A program made the translations under genes and the position numbers. Of a DNA stretch of 64,000 bases, positions 44,805 to 56,163 are shown piece by piece; within the stretch, counting starts at the first letter, position 1; the number at the start of each line of letters is the position of its first letter. The notes under the pieces are model-generated. The model was not told where the DNA came from, ran no database searches, and saw only the letters and a list, made by a program, of their open reading frames with translations. Origin of the DNA: Histoplasma ohiense (lineage: Eukaryota; Ascomycota; Eurotiomycetes; Onygenales; Ajellomycetaceae); the NCBI GenBank assembly GCA_017607445.1, contig JAEVHH010000004.1, positions 6,200,001-6,264,000 of the forward strand, written 5' to 3'.

Positions 44805-45435
44805 ATAGTGATAGATAGATTCACTGCAGTAGATAGGTTGGCAGCGATAGATTGGCAGCGATAGATTGGCAGCGATAGATTGGCAGCGATAGATAGGTTG
44901 GCAGTGGTAGGTAGGTTGGTTGGCAGCAATAGATAGATTCGCCGCGGTAGATAGGTTGGCAGCGATAGATTAGCAGCGATAGATTAGCAGCGATAGATAG
45001 ATTGACAGCAGCGATAGATTAGCAGCGATAGATAGATTAGCAGTGATAGATTAGCAGTGATAGATAGATTGGCAGCAGCAATAGATTAGCAGCGATAGAT
45101 TAGCAGCAATAGATAGATTAGCAGTGATAGATAGATTGGCAGTGGTAGATAAATTGGCAGCGATAGATAAATTGGCAGCGATAGATAGGTTGGCAGCGAT
45201 AGATAGGTTGGCAGCGATAGATTAGCAGCGATAGATAGCTTAGTAGTGAGGGATAGCTTAGCAGCGAGGGATAGCTTAGCGGCGAGGGATAGCTTAGCAG
45301 CGAGGGATAGCTTGCAGCAATAGATAGGTTGGCAGCGGTGATAGCTTAGCAGCGAGGGATAGCTTAGCAGCGGCGATAGATTAGCACCAGTAGATAGGTT
45401 GGCAGAGGTAAATTGATTGACAGCGCTAGATAGGG
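44805..45435. repeat. Minisatellite of GATAGATTGGCAGC units
   Basis: About 630 bp of head-to-tail 14-bp units (GATAGATTGGCAGC) with 18-bp variants carrying an extra GATA, and a run of GAGGGATAGCTTAGCAGC units at 45245-45330. CpGs in GCAGCGATAG are largely kept, unlike the nearby elements. Non-coding; open frames across it only reflect the repeat. Confidence 0.9.
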
Positions 45436-45639
45436 GTGATATCTCCACCAATCATATCATCAGATTGATATCTAAGATATGTATTATATAATCATCAGAA
45501 CAGGACCAAACCTCAGTCAAAATCATAGTCAGTTCCAGGTCATGTTCTTATTTTTGATAGTCAGTCACTTTATATGAAGTGTCAAGATTTATTAGTCTCA
45601 TTTCACTTATGTTCTAATAATTCTAGTCACTTTACACTT

Positions 45640-45945
45640 TGTCGGAACTGGATAAAGTCCGAATATTGACCCAAATACTGAATATCGAATAAGTAGATTG
45701 AATTGATTATTATAACTCCAATAATTACATGATAACCAGGCAGTATTTATAAGAAAAAGAATGCTTGAACATATGATGGGGGCAGTGCTGGTATACATCA
45801 GAGCAGTGATCTGGTTTCTGAAATTGAGATAGAATAAGATGATCAATCACTTCTCACAATGCTTGATATGATAGATCCTTTCTCACAATGCTTGATATGA
45901 TAGATCCTTTCTTACAATGTTTGATATGATAGATCATTTCTCACA
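45640..45945 (-). repeat. Copia 3' LTR
   Basis: 306 bp. At six positions (45757, 45800, 45812, 45819, 45845, 45913) it has A or T where the 5' LTR has G or C. It contains three copies of a ~29-bp unit TCACAATG.TTGATATGATA. Confidence 0.93.
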
Positions 45946-45957
45946 TACCCCCTTCAG
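45946..45957 (-). promoter_or_regulatory. Copia polypurine tract
   Basis: Minus strand GAAGGGGGTA directly before the 3' LTR. Confidence 0.7.
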
Positions 45958-46089
45958 CAGAATAACATCAGTAATGAAGCTGGAAAAATTATCAGAATAG
46001 AAAATAATGTAGGAGACATGATGATTAATAAAATGAAAAGGAATAGATAAAGGAGATATATGAGGATGTTGAACTTCTTCCATCCAAGC

Positions 46090-49000
46090 TCATTGAGGTT
46101 TTATATCTTATTTTGTTATTTTATTGACAAGATCAGTTATATCAATTAATTCTATCTGTTTGACAAATTCTCTTTGCCTCTGTTGTGATAATGGCTTGGT
46201 CAACCTGTCTGCTGGCATGTTGCTTGTAGATGTCCATTGTATCAAGATATCACTGAACTGTATCTGTTCTCACAACCAATTGCTGTAGATATCAATGTGG
46301 TGTAATTTAGTTGTGATGGAAGAATCTTTCTTAGTAAGGATGTCAACTGTTTGTTGATTATCACATTGGATTGAAATCTTGTGTTCTGGATCAAATTCCA
46401 GATGATCAAAGAATCATTTCCATCAGATTGACTTCTTGTCTGTCTGTGATATAGCTAATAGTTCAGCTTCAGTGATGGAAGTTGTTATTACTCTCTGTCT
46501 CTTTGACTTTCAATCAACAGATTCTTCAAAAAGTTTGAAGATGTAATCTTCTGTTGATCTTTTATCTGAATTATCCATGAAGGAGGCATCACTAGCTGCT
46601 TTGACCACATTCATTGATAAGTCATCAGATACACTATATTCGATTGCTAGATTCTTTGAATCTTATAGATAGATGATAATATGATCAATCTCTGCAGAAT
46701 GGTGCTCTGAGGGATTGATCATATAGATTGTGAGCTTGTCAACTGTGTATGTGATATCTGGCCTAGTCATCACTGTGGTGTATATACAGAATCTGATTCA
46801 GCATTGGTAATAGTGGGTATTCTCTGGTGATGCAGTTCCTTGATAAGATGCTAGTGGAATGCTAGATAGAGGTGTTGATGCTTTGTGAGTATGAGTGAGA
46901 TGATAAGTATCAATCAATTTATCAATATAAGCATCTTGACAGAGTCATAACTTCTTAGAGCTCCGATCTCTAGTAATTCTCATATTAAGAAATCATTCAA
47001 GGTTTCCCATCTGTTGGAATTCATACATATCTTTAAGATCTTTGATTAACTGATCCTTTTCCTCTCTGTCATCAGAGTGAGATACCACAACAGTATCATC
47101 AATGTAGAAGAATATAATTATCCATTCATTGATGAATAGGCATTTATTCTCAGAGATTGAAACAAAGTCTAATCACTTAAGAGTATTAGATAGTTCTTTA
47201 AGCCATAGAAGGGGTGATCTTCTTAGGCCATATAAGACACATTGTAGATATAGAACATAGATGTTCTTCTTGAGATTTCATATCTCCTTCAACTTCCACC
47301 AATCATCTGATAGTTCAATGTAGACTAGTTCATCAAGTGAGCTGTTCACAAAGGCATTGACATCATCCAGTTGCTCAGCATCAAGATCAAAGGTGTTGAT
47401 AATAGCAAGTAAGATATGGAAGGTTCTCACAGCTAGAGTGTGAGCTTTGATATCTAGATCAGATACTGATTGTAAATCATCTCAGACACAGATACAAGCT
47501 TTGAACTTGACAAGATAATCATCATCATCAAACTTATAGATAAACATTCAATGTAATGGAATCACTGAGGTATCTTTTGAAGATCTGTTAACAATTTTAT
47601 AGGTATTTTGCTGGGTTATAGAGTCCCATTTCTGTTTGGCAGCATTAATCCATTCATTGTGATAGGGGTGCTTGTTGATGTCATTCCAATGTTGAGATGG
47701 GTCAGGTAACTGAGATTGATGAATTTTGAGAGGTTCTGATCTGGATAGAGGTTCCGCAAAGGCAGTGTTGATCATTTGATTTGGATTATCTTTAGCAATA
47801 GATACTGCTATATGATGGGTTGCCTTGTGTGTTCTCTTGTCCTCAATTATATTGAACTCATTGAAGTCAGAACTGATCTCATTCACTCTAGATGCTTGAT
47901 TGCTAGATGATAATATCAGATGAGTATCAATAGAAAAGTCAGGTTCAGAGGTAGGATCTGGTGTAGATAAGATATCTGCCATAAGTTGTGTCTTCAGTGC
48001 CTTGCTGATATCTTTGCTATTTTTATCAACATTCTCTGTATGCGGTGGGATCTCATCAGGATGGAAGATATCAATATCTGAGTATAGATTATTCTCTTGT
48101 TGAGGAGTGTCAATCCTTGGTTCTTGAACTTCAATATTCAAGAACTCAACCTCTTGAACAACCCAATCTCACAGCTGTTTTTCAATGTGAGGTTTGTCTG
48201 GGTTATATCATCTATTTTCATTGAATATAACATCCCTTGTCCTTATCACCCTATCTAGATGAGGAATTCAAATCCTAAAGATGTTTGTAGAATCATAACT
48301 CACAAGATATTCAATATGAGCTCTGAGATCAAGCTTCTGTGATCGATTTCAATTGAGGATCTCATTGGGGATCTTTGCATATGCTCGACATCCATAGGCA
48401 TGTAAGTGAGCACAAGAGTGGTGGTTGATATGAAGATATTCTTCTAGTGCTTGAAGTGGCGATTTCCATTCTAGTATCTTGGTAGGAGTCCTATTCAGCA
48501 AGTAAACGGCAGTGGTTGCTATCTCAGGGAACAGTGATTGAGGCAACAAGGATTCTATTCTAAGAGCTCTTGCTCTAGTGATTATGATAGCACCTGTTCA
48601 TTCAGCAGCACCATTCTGTTCATGGATATATTCTGAAGAGTATTCAATCTCTAGGCTCAGTTCAGTTACCCAGTCCTTAAAGATATCAGATTCTTTAACT
48701 GCTCTCTCATTGTTGATTCATATAATCTTTGTTTCACAATCAAATTGGTGTTTAATCCACCTTAAAACCTTGTTGAAAGTGTTCCTTATATCAGATTTTC
48801 TCAAGGCTGTTACTGTGATATGGAAATGAAGATAATCACATACAAAATGTATGAGTCATCATTCTCCATTGTAGCAGTAGGAAGGTCCTTGTACAATATC
48901 TGCATGAAGTTGTTCAAAGGGTAGTTTTGATTGTATATGAGGACAGTGAGATATTTGATTCTTTGCCTTGGCAAGATGGCAGGGTTTGCAGAGTTCTTTG

Positions 49001-49660
49001 TCCTCAGTATCAACATTCTTAATATTCTTAATATCTGATATCTGAACTTCTTTGGCATTGGTTGGCAGATGTTCAACTGCTCTCATCGAGGGATGTTCTA
49101 GATGTTGGTGCCAAATCTTAGAGGAAGCAGTAGAGCTTTTCGCGGTGTAAGAAGGTGTAGTTGATGATTTTGATATCTTAGCAGGTTCTGTTATCTTTGC
49201 AGATTCTGCTGAATTGCTAGTTGGGGCAATATTAGTGAGCACTAAGGTGTTCTCACTAGTTCTGTGATATTCAGTAACTAGCAGTCCATCATACACTTCT
49301 ATACAAGCAAAGATCAAATCATCACTAATTCTCTGCAATCTAAATGATTTGCCATCGAGATAGATCCCCCCTATATGATAGCAAGGTTTCCAAGCAATTA
49401 GGTTGGTGTGTGAGAATGGAATGTATGCAGCATTCTTAAGAATCACTTTGAACTGCTTGCTGAGGGCATTGATTATGTAGGTTCAAACAGTTTCATATTC
49501 CACAACTCTTGTTGTCAAATCTCCTGTATAAACTTGCTCCTCTGTTGGTTTGTATGTTAGGAATCTAGATCAATTATTGCAGATATGTTGCTCAGCACTG
49601 GTATTGAATATTCAGAAATCTTGAAGATAGAAGTGTTGATTTGAAGAAGAGCTCTCAATG
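46090..49660 (-). pseudogene. Copia pol: protease, integrase, RT, RNase H (lightly mutated)
   Basis: Protease near 49610 reads FNTSAEQHICNN where DTGA is expected, so the catalytic Asp is lost. Zinc-binding pre-integrase region 49120-48960 (WHQHLEHPS ... ELCKPCHLAK). Integrase core follows, with LHADIVQGP near 48915 and YLLNRTPTKIL near 48500. RT from 47620 (NEWINAAKQKWDSI) with catalytic FYIDDTVVVS intact near 47115-47085. RNase H 46640-46130 ending ADRLTKPLSQQRQREF, typical of copia. Several TGA stops at Trp sites, for example after PLH at 47548. Not functional as it stands. Confidence 0.85.
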
Positions 49661-49683
49661 TTCACATTTAGACATCTTGTCGA

Positions 49684-50763
49684 TCAATCAACAGATACAA
49701 TATCAGAAGTGATCGAAGATTGATCAGTAGAATGATCAATAGAATGGTTGGTAATATGATTGATAGATTCTCCACTTGTCTTTAGAACCATTTCTTTTAG
49801 TGTCTGTTCTATCATCTCTGTATTAGAAGCAGCTATCTTGCTTATCACTGCATCTATCTTCTTCTTGATATCTTCATTCTTGAGTGTCTCATTCATCTTC
49901 TTATGTTGTTGCTCATTCTCCTTCCATTCTTCTGATCTCTGGCTTGGATTGAGATAATAACATTTGACTCAGAAATGTTTAGAATCACAGATGCAGATTC
50001 TGAATCTTAATTGTTCTGCTTGTCTGTCATTAAAGATAGCAAGATTGAACACAAGCAGTTCTGGCTTGCTATATCCCTTCTTGCAATATTCAGAACAGAA
50101 GTCATTAACTACATCTGCAAAGAAGAAGTTCTTCTTATCTTCTATCTCAACTTCTCTCTTTCAGATGACAGTGTATGGATTATCAATAGACATGTTGATA
50201 TGAAAGAAGTCCTTTCATATATCAAAGTTGCTATCTATATCAGAGTGTTTGATTTCTGTTTCAATCAGAGTTCAAGCATCTAATCACTGATCTAGATTCT
50301 GTTTAGACATCTTCTGCAAGTTCTGATACTTCTTTCATATCTCATACTGACAGTCTGCTGTTCTGAGTGATAACCTCTTCTTAAGAGCAATTAGAAGATC
50401 CTTCATATCAATATGACTATTTCCATTAGTTGCTATTTCTAGCTCACTGAATGCCACTGTTCTGAAGATCTCCTGTCTGATCTTGCTAACATCTGCAAGT
50501 TTATCTTTATAGATATTCCTGTCATTGTTGTATCTGCTGTTCTCCATCTCCCATTTAACTCTTGCTTCCATGATGTGCTCAGTAGGGAATTCTGGGGGAA
50601 TAGATGCAGGTATTTCACTCATCCTATTGGGACTTTCATCACTAATAAGATTCAGTACTTGGAGCTCAGTGGCAAGACCTAGTATCATGTTGTACCATAG
50701 GTTCCATTTCCTAGGGGAATCCAAGAAAAGTGATGTTTTTGATGAGGAATTTTCCACTGACAT
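49684..50763 (-). pseudogene. Copia gag (few stops)
   Basis: Starts at ATG 50763 (MSVENSSSKTSLFLDSPRKW). Open for 142 residues, with a copia-gag-like helical region (NRMSEIPASIPPEFP, KWEMENSRYNNDRNIYKDKL). It then continues with scattered TGA codons through a Cys/His segment (CDSKHF) and a basic helix EDIKKKIDAVISKIAASN. It forms the particle shell in active copies. Confidence 0.75.
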
Positions 50764-50784
50764 CTTGGTCGTTGTATATAGATG

Positions 50785-50870
50785 TAAAACCGATATAGGA
50801 TCGAACGGATATAATCAGTATAGGATCGAATGGATATAATCGATATAGAATCGAATGGATATTGCCGCAA
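50785..50870. repeat. Copia leader: three ~25-bp tandem units
   Basis: Units (C)GATATAGGATCGAACGG+ATATAAT, CAGTATAGGATCGAATGG+ATATAAT and CGATATAGAATCGAATGG+ATATTG. They lie in the 5' untranslated leader just upstream of gag, followed by GATAGATA-rich DNA to 51010. Confidence 0.7.
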
Positions 50871-51010
50871 TCGTCGCTGATAAGGAGGTCGATGAGATCG
50901 GATAGATAGGTATAATCAAATAGATATCAAGATAGATATAGATATCTTTGCCGATAAGAAGGTCGGTATGGATAGATATCAATATAATTGAATAGATAGC
51001 GATAGGTAGC

Positions 51011-51027
51011 TAACCCGGGCTCATAAC
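51011..51027 (-). promoter_or_regulatory. Copia primer-binding site, half-tRNA-iMet type
   Basis: Directly after the 5' LTR. The plus-strand GGGCTCATAAC equals the anticodon stem-loop of initiator tRNA-Met (CAT anticodon), so the RNA (GTTATGAGCCC) would pair with it. Priming from a tRNA-iMet fragment cut in the anticodon loop is known for Drosophila copia. Confidence 0.65.
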
Positions 51028-51333
51028 TGTCGGAACTGGATAAAGTCCGAATATTGACCCAAATACTGAATATCGAATAAGTAGATTGAATTGATTATTA
51101 TAACTCCAATAATTACATGATAACCAGGCAGTATTTATAAGAAAGAGAATGCTTGAACATATGATGGGGGCAGTGCTGGTATACATCGGAGCAGTGATCC
51201 GGTTTCCGAAATTGAGATAGAATAAGATGATCGATCACTTCTCACAATGCTTGATATGATAGATCCTTTCTCACAATGCTTGATATGATAGATCCTTTCT
51301 CACAATGTTTGATATGATAGATCATTTCTCACA
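51028..51333 (-). repeat. Copia 5' LTR
   Basis: 306 bp, all six variable sites in the C/G state; keeps CpGs such as ATCGGAGC and GATCCGGTTTCCG. Confidence 0.93.
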
Positions 51334-51439
51334 CACTTTCATTCTGATTCTGATCCCACTGAAAATCATGCCAAGAAATGGACTGGGACCAAATCAAATC
51401 AAATCAAACATGAAATTCATGGTCCCACTGGCCAGTCTA

Positions 51440-53514
51440 AGAATTGCTTTATTTTTCATTTGTTTCAAAAGCTTTAAATGTTCTTGAGTCTGATCTTCTT
51501 TTAAAAGTTGACTAATGTTTAAATCAACAAGATTATCAAGACTTTTCTTTCAAGGAGAGAGATTTTCAATAGCTACTCTCTCTACATTTAAACTAGAGAA
51601 ACAGTTCTTAATCATTGAGCAAATTCTAAATCACTGAGATGATATCCTTCTTCTTTGTAAAGAACTTGAATTTTCAGATAAATCAGTTTCATTTCAATCA
51701 AGATAAAGTTCTCAATCTAATTCTAATCCACTGACTCAGAGTCTACTAGCACAAGCACTTTTTACAGACTCTTAGATATAGTGAGTTTCACTGTGACAGT
51801 GAAGCTTAAGGCATTTTTGCATCAACTTTCCACATTTATGACTGTTATTATAAGCTGAATGATATATCTTCAGTGTTTTTTGAGTTCTTTGAGTTCTTTA
51901 TATCTTTTATATCAGATTTTGAGTCAGATTTGGTGTTCTTGAATTTGTCTTTGAATTGTTTGAAGCACAAATTGATGGTGTGTTCTGATCACTTGCAATA
52001 ACAGCAATATTTCAATTTGATGAAGTTATTGAATTTTATAATGTCATTTCATCTGTATTTGTTTTGTGATCTATTATCAGCATTATTTCTGTTGTTAAAG
52101 CTTTGAGTGGGGTTTTTGAAATTTGACTTCTCTTTAATCTTCTTCTGTCTCTCTGATAGATTTGATTCTGTCATTGCAAGTTTATGTAGAGTGACATCAT
52201 AGTTTAACTCTTTCAATTTGATTGCATATTTGTTGAATTCCCAGTGAATGAAAGATAGAACTTTCATATAGAGATGTGATTTTCAATGATATTTACTATA
52301 AGAATGCTGCAGATACTCTTCAATTGATTGTAAATATGAAATAAATTATTGAACTGTCTGATCTTCTTGTTGCTCTGTTTTTCAGTATTGTCTATCAATA
52401 TTTCAGGAACTTCTATCTGAATTGATGACTTGATATTACATTCAACTAACAAATTCTTCTCATGGTGGCAAAGTCTGCATATCATGTGTATGTTGATACC
52501 AATATTGTTGCATCTCAACATTGAAATGAGTGACAGCTTTGATGATCTTTCAATGATTGTGTTCATTGTAGTAATCAAAATCACTGACATGGAAAGTAAT
52601 AGCAGCTGTAACAAAGTTTTCAAATTCTTTCATACTTTGATCTCAGAACTTTTCCACATTTCTCTGAGAAAAGTAATCACTCATACTGAGATCTTAAAGT
52701 TCTAATTATCAAAGTGATATCTGACTATATCTCTCACTGACAGTAGTCACAGTACTTTTTACTGAGATGTTGAGCATTTATAGTGTGGGTTCTGATGATC
52801 TGAGAATATTTGTGGCATTATCACAGTTACTATTCATGTTAGTGATATCTCTACTGTGATTTGAATACACTTCTAGTGTATTTCAGATGACTGCATTTGT
52901 TTCATTCACTTCTTGTAGTAAAGTGTTGCATCAGTGTTGAAGTTCTTGTAATTTTTTCTCAGTCTGTAATTTTTTGATTCTTCTGATTACAGCTATCTTT
53001 TCAGTCTCAATTGTACTGAAATCTTCAGAAGAGATGTTCTCTTCTGAACTATATTCAGAGTTCAATTTCATAGAGAAAGATGATACTTGTTGCACACTTT
53101 CAGTGACAGAAGTGTATATTTTACAGTTTTCTTCAATGATGTTTGTTGCTTCAGATTCAGCAGTAGCATGAGTACAGTGGATACTTTGAGTAGAGGTCAT
53201 GACTATTACTCAACAAATCATCTCTCAAAGATTGAGTGATTAGAAACTGTGAGGTGTAGTGACAGTGTGAAAAGTAACAGTAGAAGATAGTTTATAACAT
53301 AGCAGAGATAATAGTAGTATATTGTAGAGTGTAGTATAGTAGCATAATGTAGTGTAGCTAATTGCTAAGAAAGAAAAGAAAGAGAAAGAAGATGTGTGAA
53401 ATACATACATCGATATATATATACATATAGAAATAGCGGTAGCGAGAGTATAATGAAAAGAGGTAAGAATAAACGAAGATAATATACAATAAGGAAATAA
53501 TAAATGAGTGCATT
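51440..53514 (-). mobile_element. Gypsy E copy E1 (LTR and gag, 3' truncated)
   Basis: Minus-strand copy of the E family. The LTR runs from 53514 (TGTAATGCACTCATTTATTA) to about 53215, then gag and the start of a protease-like region (LVLVDSESVD near 51755). After about 51740 it no longer matches E2. It ends at the inverted-repeat element near 51439. Confidence 0.7.
51800..53200 (-). pseudogene. E1 gag remnant
   Basis: ATG at 53200 (MTSTQSIHCTHATAESEATN). Acidic Ser-rich N-terminus (EYSSEENISSEDFSTIETEK), a coiled coil (IRRIKKLQTEKKLQELQ), gag core (SDFDYYNEHNH ... HFNVEMQQYWYQHTHD), basic region KEKSNFKNPTQSFNNRNN and a CCHC knuckle near 52015-51975. Interrupted by several TGA codons. Confidence 0.7.
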
Positions 53515-55334
53515 ACAAATCACTAGAAGTTTCTTATTGTAAATTTTATAGTTGCATTCAGTGAATGACATCTTTTTTGAGATGAAGATATAGAATTATA
53601 GAATATGTTTATTATCATATTGTATTAGTACTTCATCTACTACATAATCTGAGACATCTATCTTGAGAATTATATGCTTATCTGAATTGAATGATTGCAG
53701 CATCAGAGTATTTGTGAACATACACTTCAACTTTTTAAATGCTGTGTCCACTTCATCAATTCATTGAAATACAGTGTCTTTCTGAGTCAGATCTGTCAGT
53801 GATTGTACAATATCAGAGAAGTCTTTGATGAATCTTCAGTAGAAGTTAATGAATTCTAGAAAGCTTCTAGTCTCTTTTATCAAGACTGATATCTCTCAGT
53901 TGAGAATTGCTTTCATCTTCTTAGAATTCATGTGTACATCTTTTTCAGCTTTGATGATGAATTCTAGATAGATTGTAGACTTGATCTTGAAGTCATATTT
54001 ATCAATGTTCATTATTATTATTATTATTATTCCATTATACTCATATGCAAGCAGCGCTTATGACGAGTTCTTGTGTGATGTTAAATACAGACAAGAGTTG
54101 ATTATACTGGAGGAATGCTTAGTGTTGAACAACACCAAGAATATAACAAGAACATAGAAAAATTAATGAAAGACAGAATTTGATACATGCAATACAGATT
54201 TTCAACTCAGAAACAATAAGCTAAATCAGATAGTAGATTCACTCAAAGATATCTACTTGACAAGTTCATATTTCATTATTTTAGAAGCTGAGAAGTTGAC
54301 TCTGAATGTAATGTTGTCCTCTGTGGGTTTCAAACCCACACACTCTGAGTCTCCACACCAAGGCACTACCTGGTGGCCGCATTACCCATTCAGCCACCGG
54401 GGCAATTTGTCAATGTTCACTTACAGTTCAGTTTTTTATAGACAGTCAAGCACTTGTTGTATGTGCTTGCAGTGCTCAGTAAGCAATTCATCAGTGAAGA
54501 TCAGAATATCATTCATATTTACTGAGACAATCTCATCAAGCAGATCTCATAACAGCTCAGTTAATATATTTCTGAAACATGCTCAGAGCATTCACTAATT
54601 CAAAGAAGATCACTATCCATTCATATAATCTGTAATACATATAAAAAGCAGTTAGTCATTCATCATCTTCATTAATTCTTATCTTATAGAAGGCTGCAGA
54701 GATGTCAAGCTTTGTAAATCATTTTATTTTTTCTATTCATTCAAGTATTTCATTGATGAATGAGAGAGGGTATCAGTTCTTCTGTGTAATCTTATTGAAT
54801 TCTCAGTAGTCAACACAGAATTGTAAACATTCTTCTAGTTTCTTCACAAACAATACAGATACTGCAGTGAATGAGTTGCTAATATAAATAAAGTCTTTGT
54901 TCAGTAATTCATTGAGCATTTTTCATAGAACAAGAAGCTCATCATATAATATACTGTAGAGAGAATCTCAGAGTAATTGCAGATTTTTATCATTCTTCTT
55001 AATAAGCTCAATTATATGATTTATACTGAGTTTTCAGTGAGAGAGAAGCTTTTCAGCTTCTTTTTCATCAAACACATCTGCAAAGTCTTTGTACAATTTA
55101 GATAGTTTCTTGCACAGTTTTTTGAGATCTTTGAATTCTAACTTTTCTAATGTTTTTTTGATATTCATCATGCTAGCAGTGAACACTTGGACATTCTTCT
55201 TCTCATACATTTGACAGATTAGTAGTTTGTATACTTTCACTGATATCTGAGTAAGATCAGCAGTTCTATCAACATTCTTCTTATAGGCACAGTTGTCTTC
55301 TGAGAAAATAAGACAGTGATTGCATGCATTCAAT
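53515..55334 (-). mobile_element. Chromovirus A fragment A4 (RT region), split by SINE 2
   Basis: Matches 24475-25870 of A1. Protease-RT spacer 55333-55034 (NACNHCLIFSEDNCAYKKNV), RT with NMNDILIF near 54525-54500, and the RT/RNase H link near 53860-53700. It is bounded on both sides by E LTRs that point away from it. It has many stops. Confidence 0.8.
54012..54403 (-). mobile_element. tRNA-derived SINE, copy 2, with (AAT)n tail and 15-bp TSD
   Basis: Minus-strand copy of 32547-32934. Head GCCCCGGTGGCTGAATGGGT at 54403-54384 with an A box. B box GGTTTGAAACC near 54326-54336. Body conserved to GCGCTGCTTGCATATGAG. The tail is (AAT)n instead of poly-A (plus strand 54012-54031). Flanked by ATTTATCAATGTTCA (53997-54011) and ATTTGTCAATGTTCA (54405-54419), one difference. 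This copy keeps more of the tRNA-like head (GGCTGAATGGG) than copy 1. Confidence 0.88.
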
Positions 55335-55649
55335 GTAATGCACTCGTTTATTATTTCCTTATTATCTTCGCTTATTCTTACCTCTTTCCATTATACTCTC
55401 ACTACCGCTATTTCTATATGTATATATATATTGATGTATGTATTTCGCACATCTTCTTTCTCTTTCTTTTCTTCTTTAGTGATTAGCTACACTACATTAC
55501 ACTACTACACTATATTACTCTACAATATATTACTATTATCTCTGCTATGCTATAAACTATCTTCTACTGTTACTCTTCACACTGTCACTACATCTCACAG
55601 TTTCTAATTGCTCAATCTTTGAGAGATGATCTGTTGAGTAATAGTCATA

Positions 55650-56163
55650 ATCTCTACCCACAGCATCTGCTGTACTTGTACTACCACTGAATCTGAAGCA
55701 ACAAATACTATGAAAGAAAACTGTGAAACATGCACTTCTATCACTGAAAGTGTGCAACAAGCATCATCTTTCTCTATGAAATCAGACTCTGAATATAGTT
55801 CAGAAGAGAATATCTCTTCTGAAGATCTCAACACAATTGAGACTGAGAAGATAACTGTGATCAGAAGAATCAAAAAATTACAGACTGAGAAAGAATTATG
55901 AGAACTTCAATATCAGTGTGATACTTTACTACAAGAATTGAATGAAACAATTTCAATCATCTGAAATATGCTAGAAGCACATCTGAATTATGATAGAGAT
56001 GTAACTAGTGTGAATGATAACTACAATAATGCCACAAGTATTCTCAGACCACTGAAAGTCACACTACAAGTGCTCAATATCTTAGTGGAAAGTGCTGTGA
56101 CTACTGTCAGTGGAAGATGTAGTTGAGTATTACTTTGACAATTAGAACTTCAAGATCTCAGTA
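55650..56163 (+). pseudogene. E2 gag remnant, part 1
   Basis: The start codon equivalent to E1 is decayed (ATA). It continues NTMKENCETCTSITESVQQ, SEENISSEDLNTIETEK, IRRIKKLQTEKEL and LELQDLS, where A2 is inserted. The frame continues at 62373 as MSDHSS. Acidic then coiled-coil N-terminus of gag. Confidence 0.65.

Larger units (their letters stand above)
45640..51333 (-). mobile_element. Complete Ty1/copia element, TSD CACTT
   Basis: 5694 bp with 306-bp LTRs (45640-45945 and 51028-51333, TGTCGG...CTCACA on the plus strand). CACTT stands at 45635-45639 and 51334-51338. Minus-strand order: 5' LTR, primer site, leader, gag, protease, integrase, RT, RNase H, polypurine tract, 3' LTR. Integrase before RT defines copia. 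It is the youngest large element here: the LTRs differ at only six positions that I can find, and the open stretches are long. Confidence 0.93.
44481..51439. mobile_element. Probable non-autonomous DNA element with terminal inverted repeats (element T), split by copia
   Basis: Left end TAGACTGGCTGTGTGACCAT (44481-44500). The right end, read in reverse complement, is TAGACTGGCCAGTGGGACCA (51439-51420). Both sit at TA, compatible with a TA duplication. The outer parts repeat the words GGGACC/GGTCCC. Without the copia insertion it is about 1.26 kb, half of it a minisatellite. No transposase trace. The right flank does not resume A3, so the boundary is moderately certain. Confidence 0.5.

Noticed and set aside
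45086..45451. 121-codon minus-strand open frame rich in Leu/Pro/Tyr
   Set aside because: It is a translation of the GATAGATTGGCAGC minisatellite. The repetition of the peptide follows the DNA unit and there is no other gene feature.
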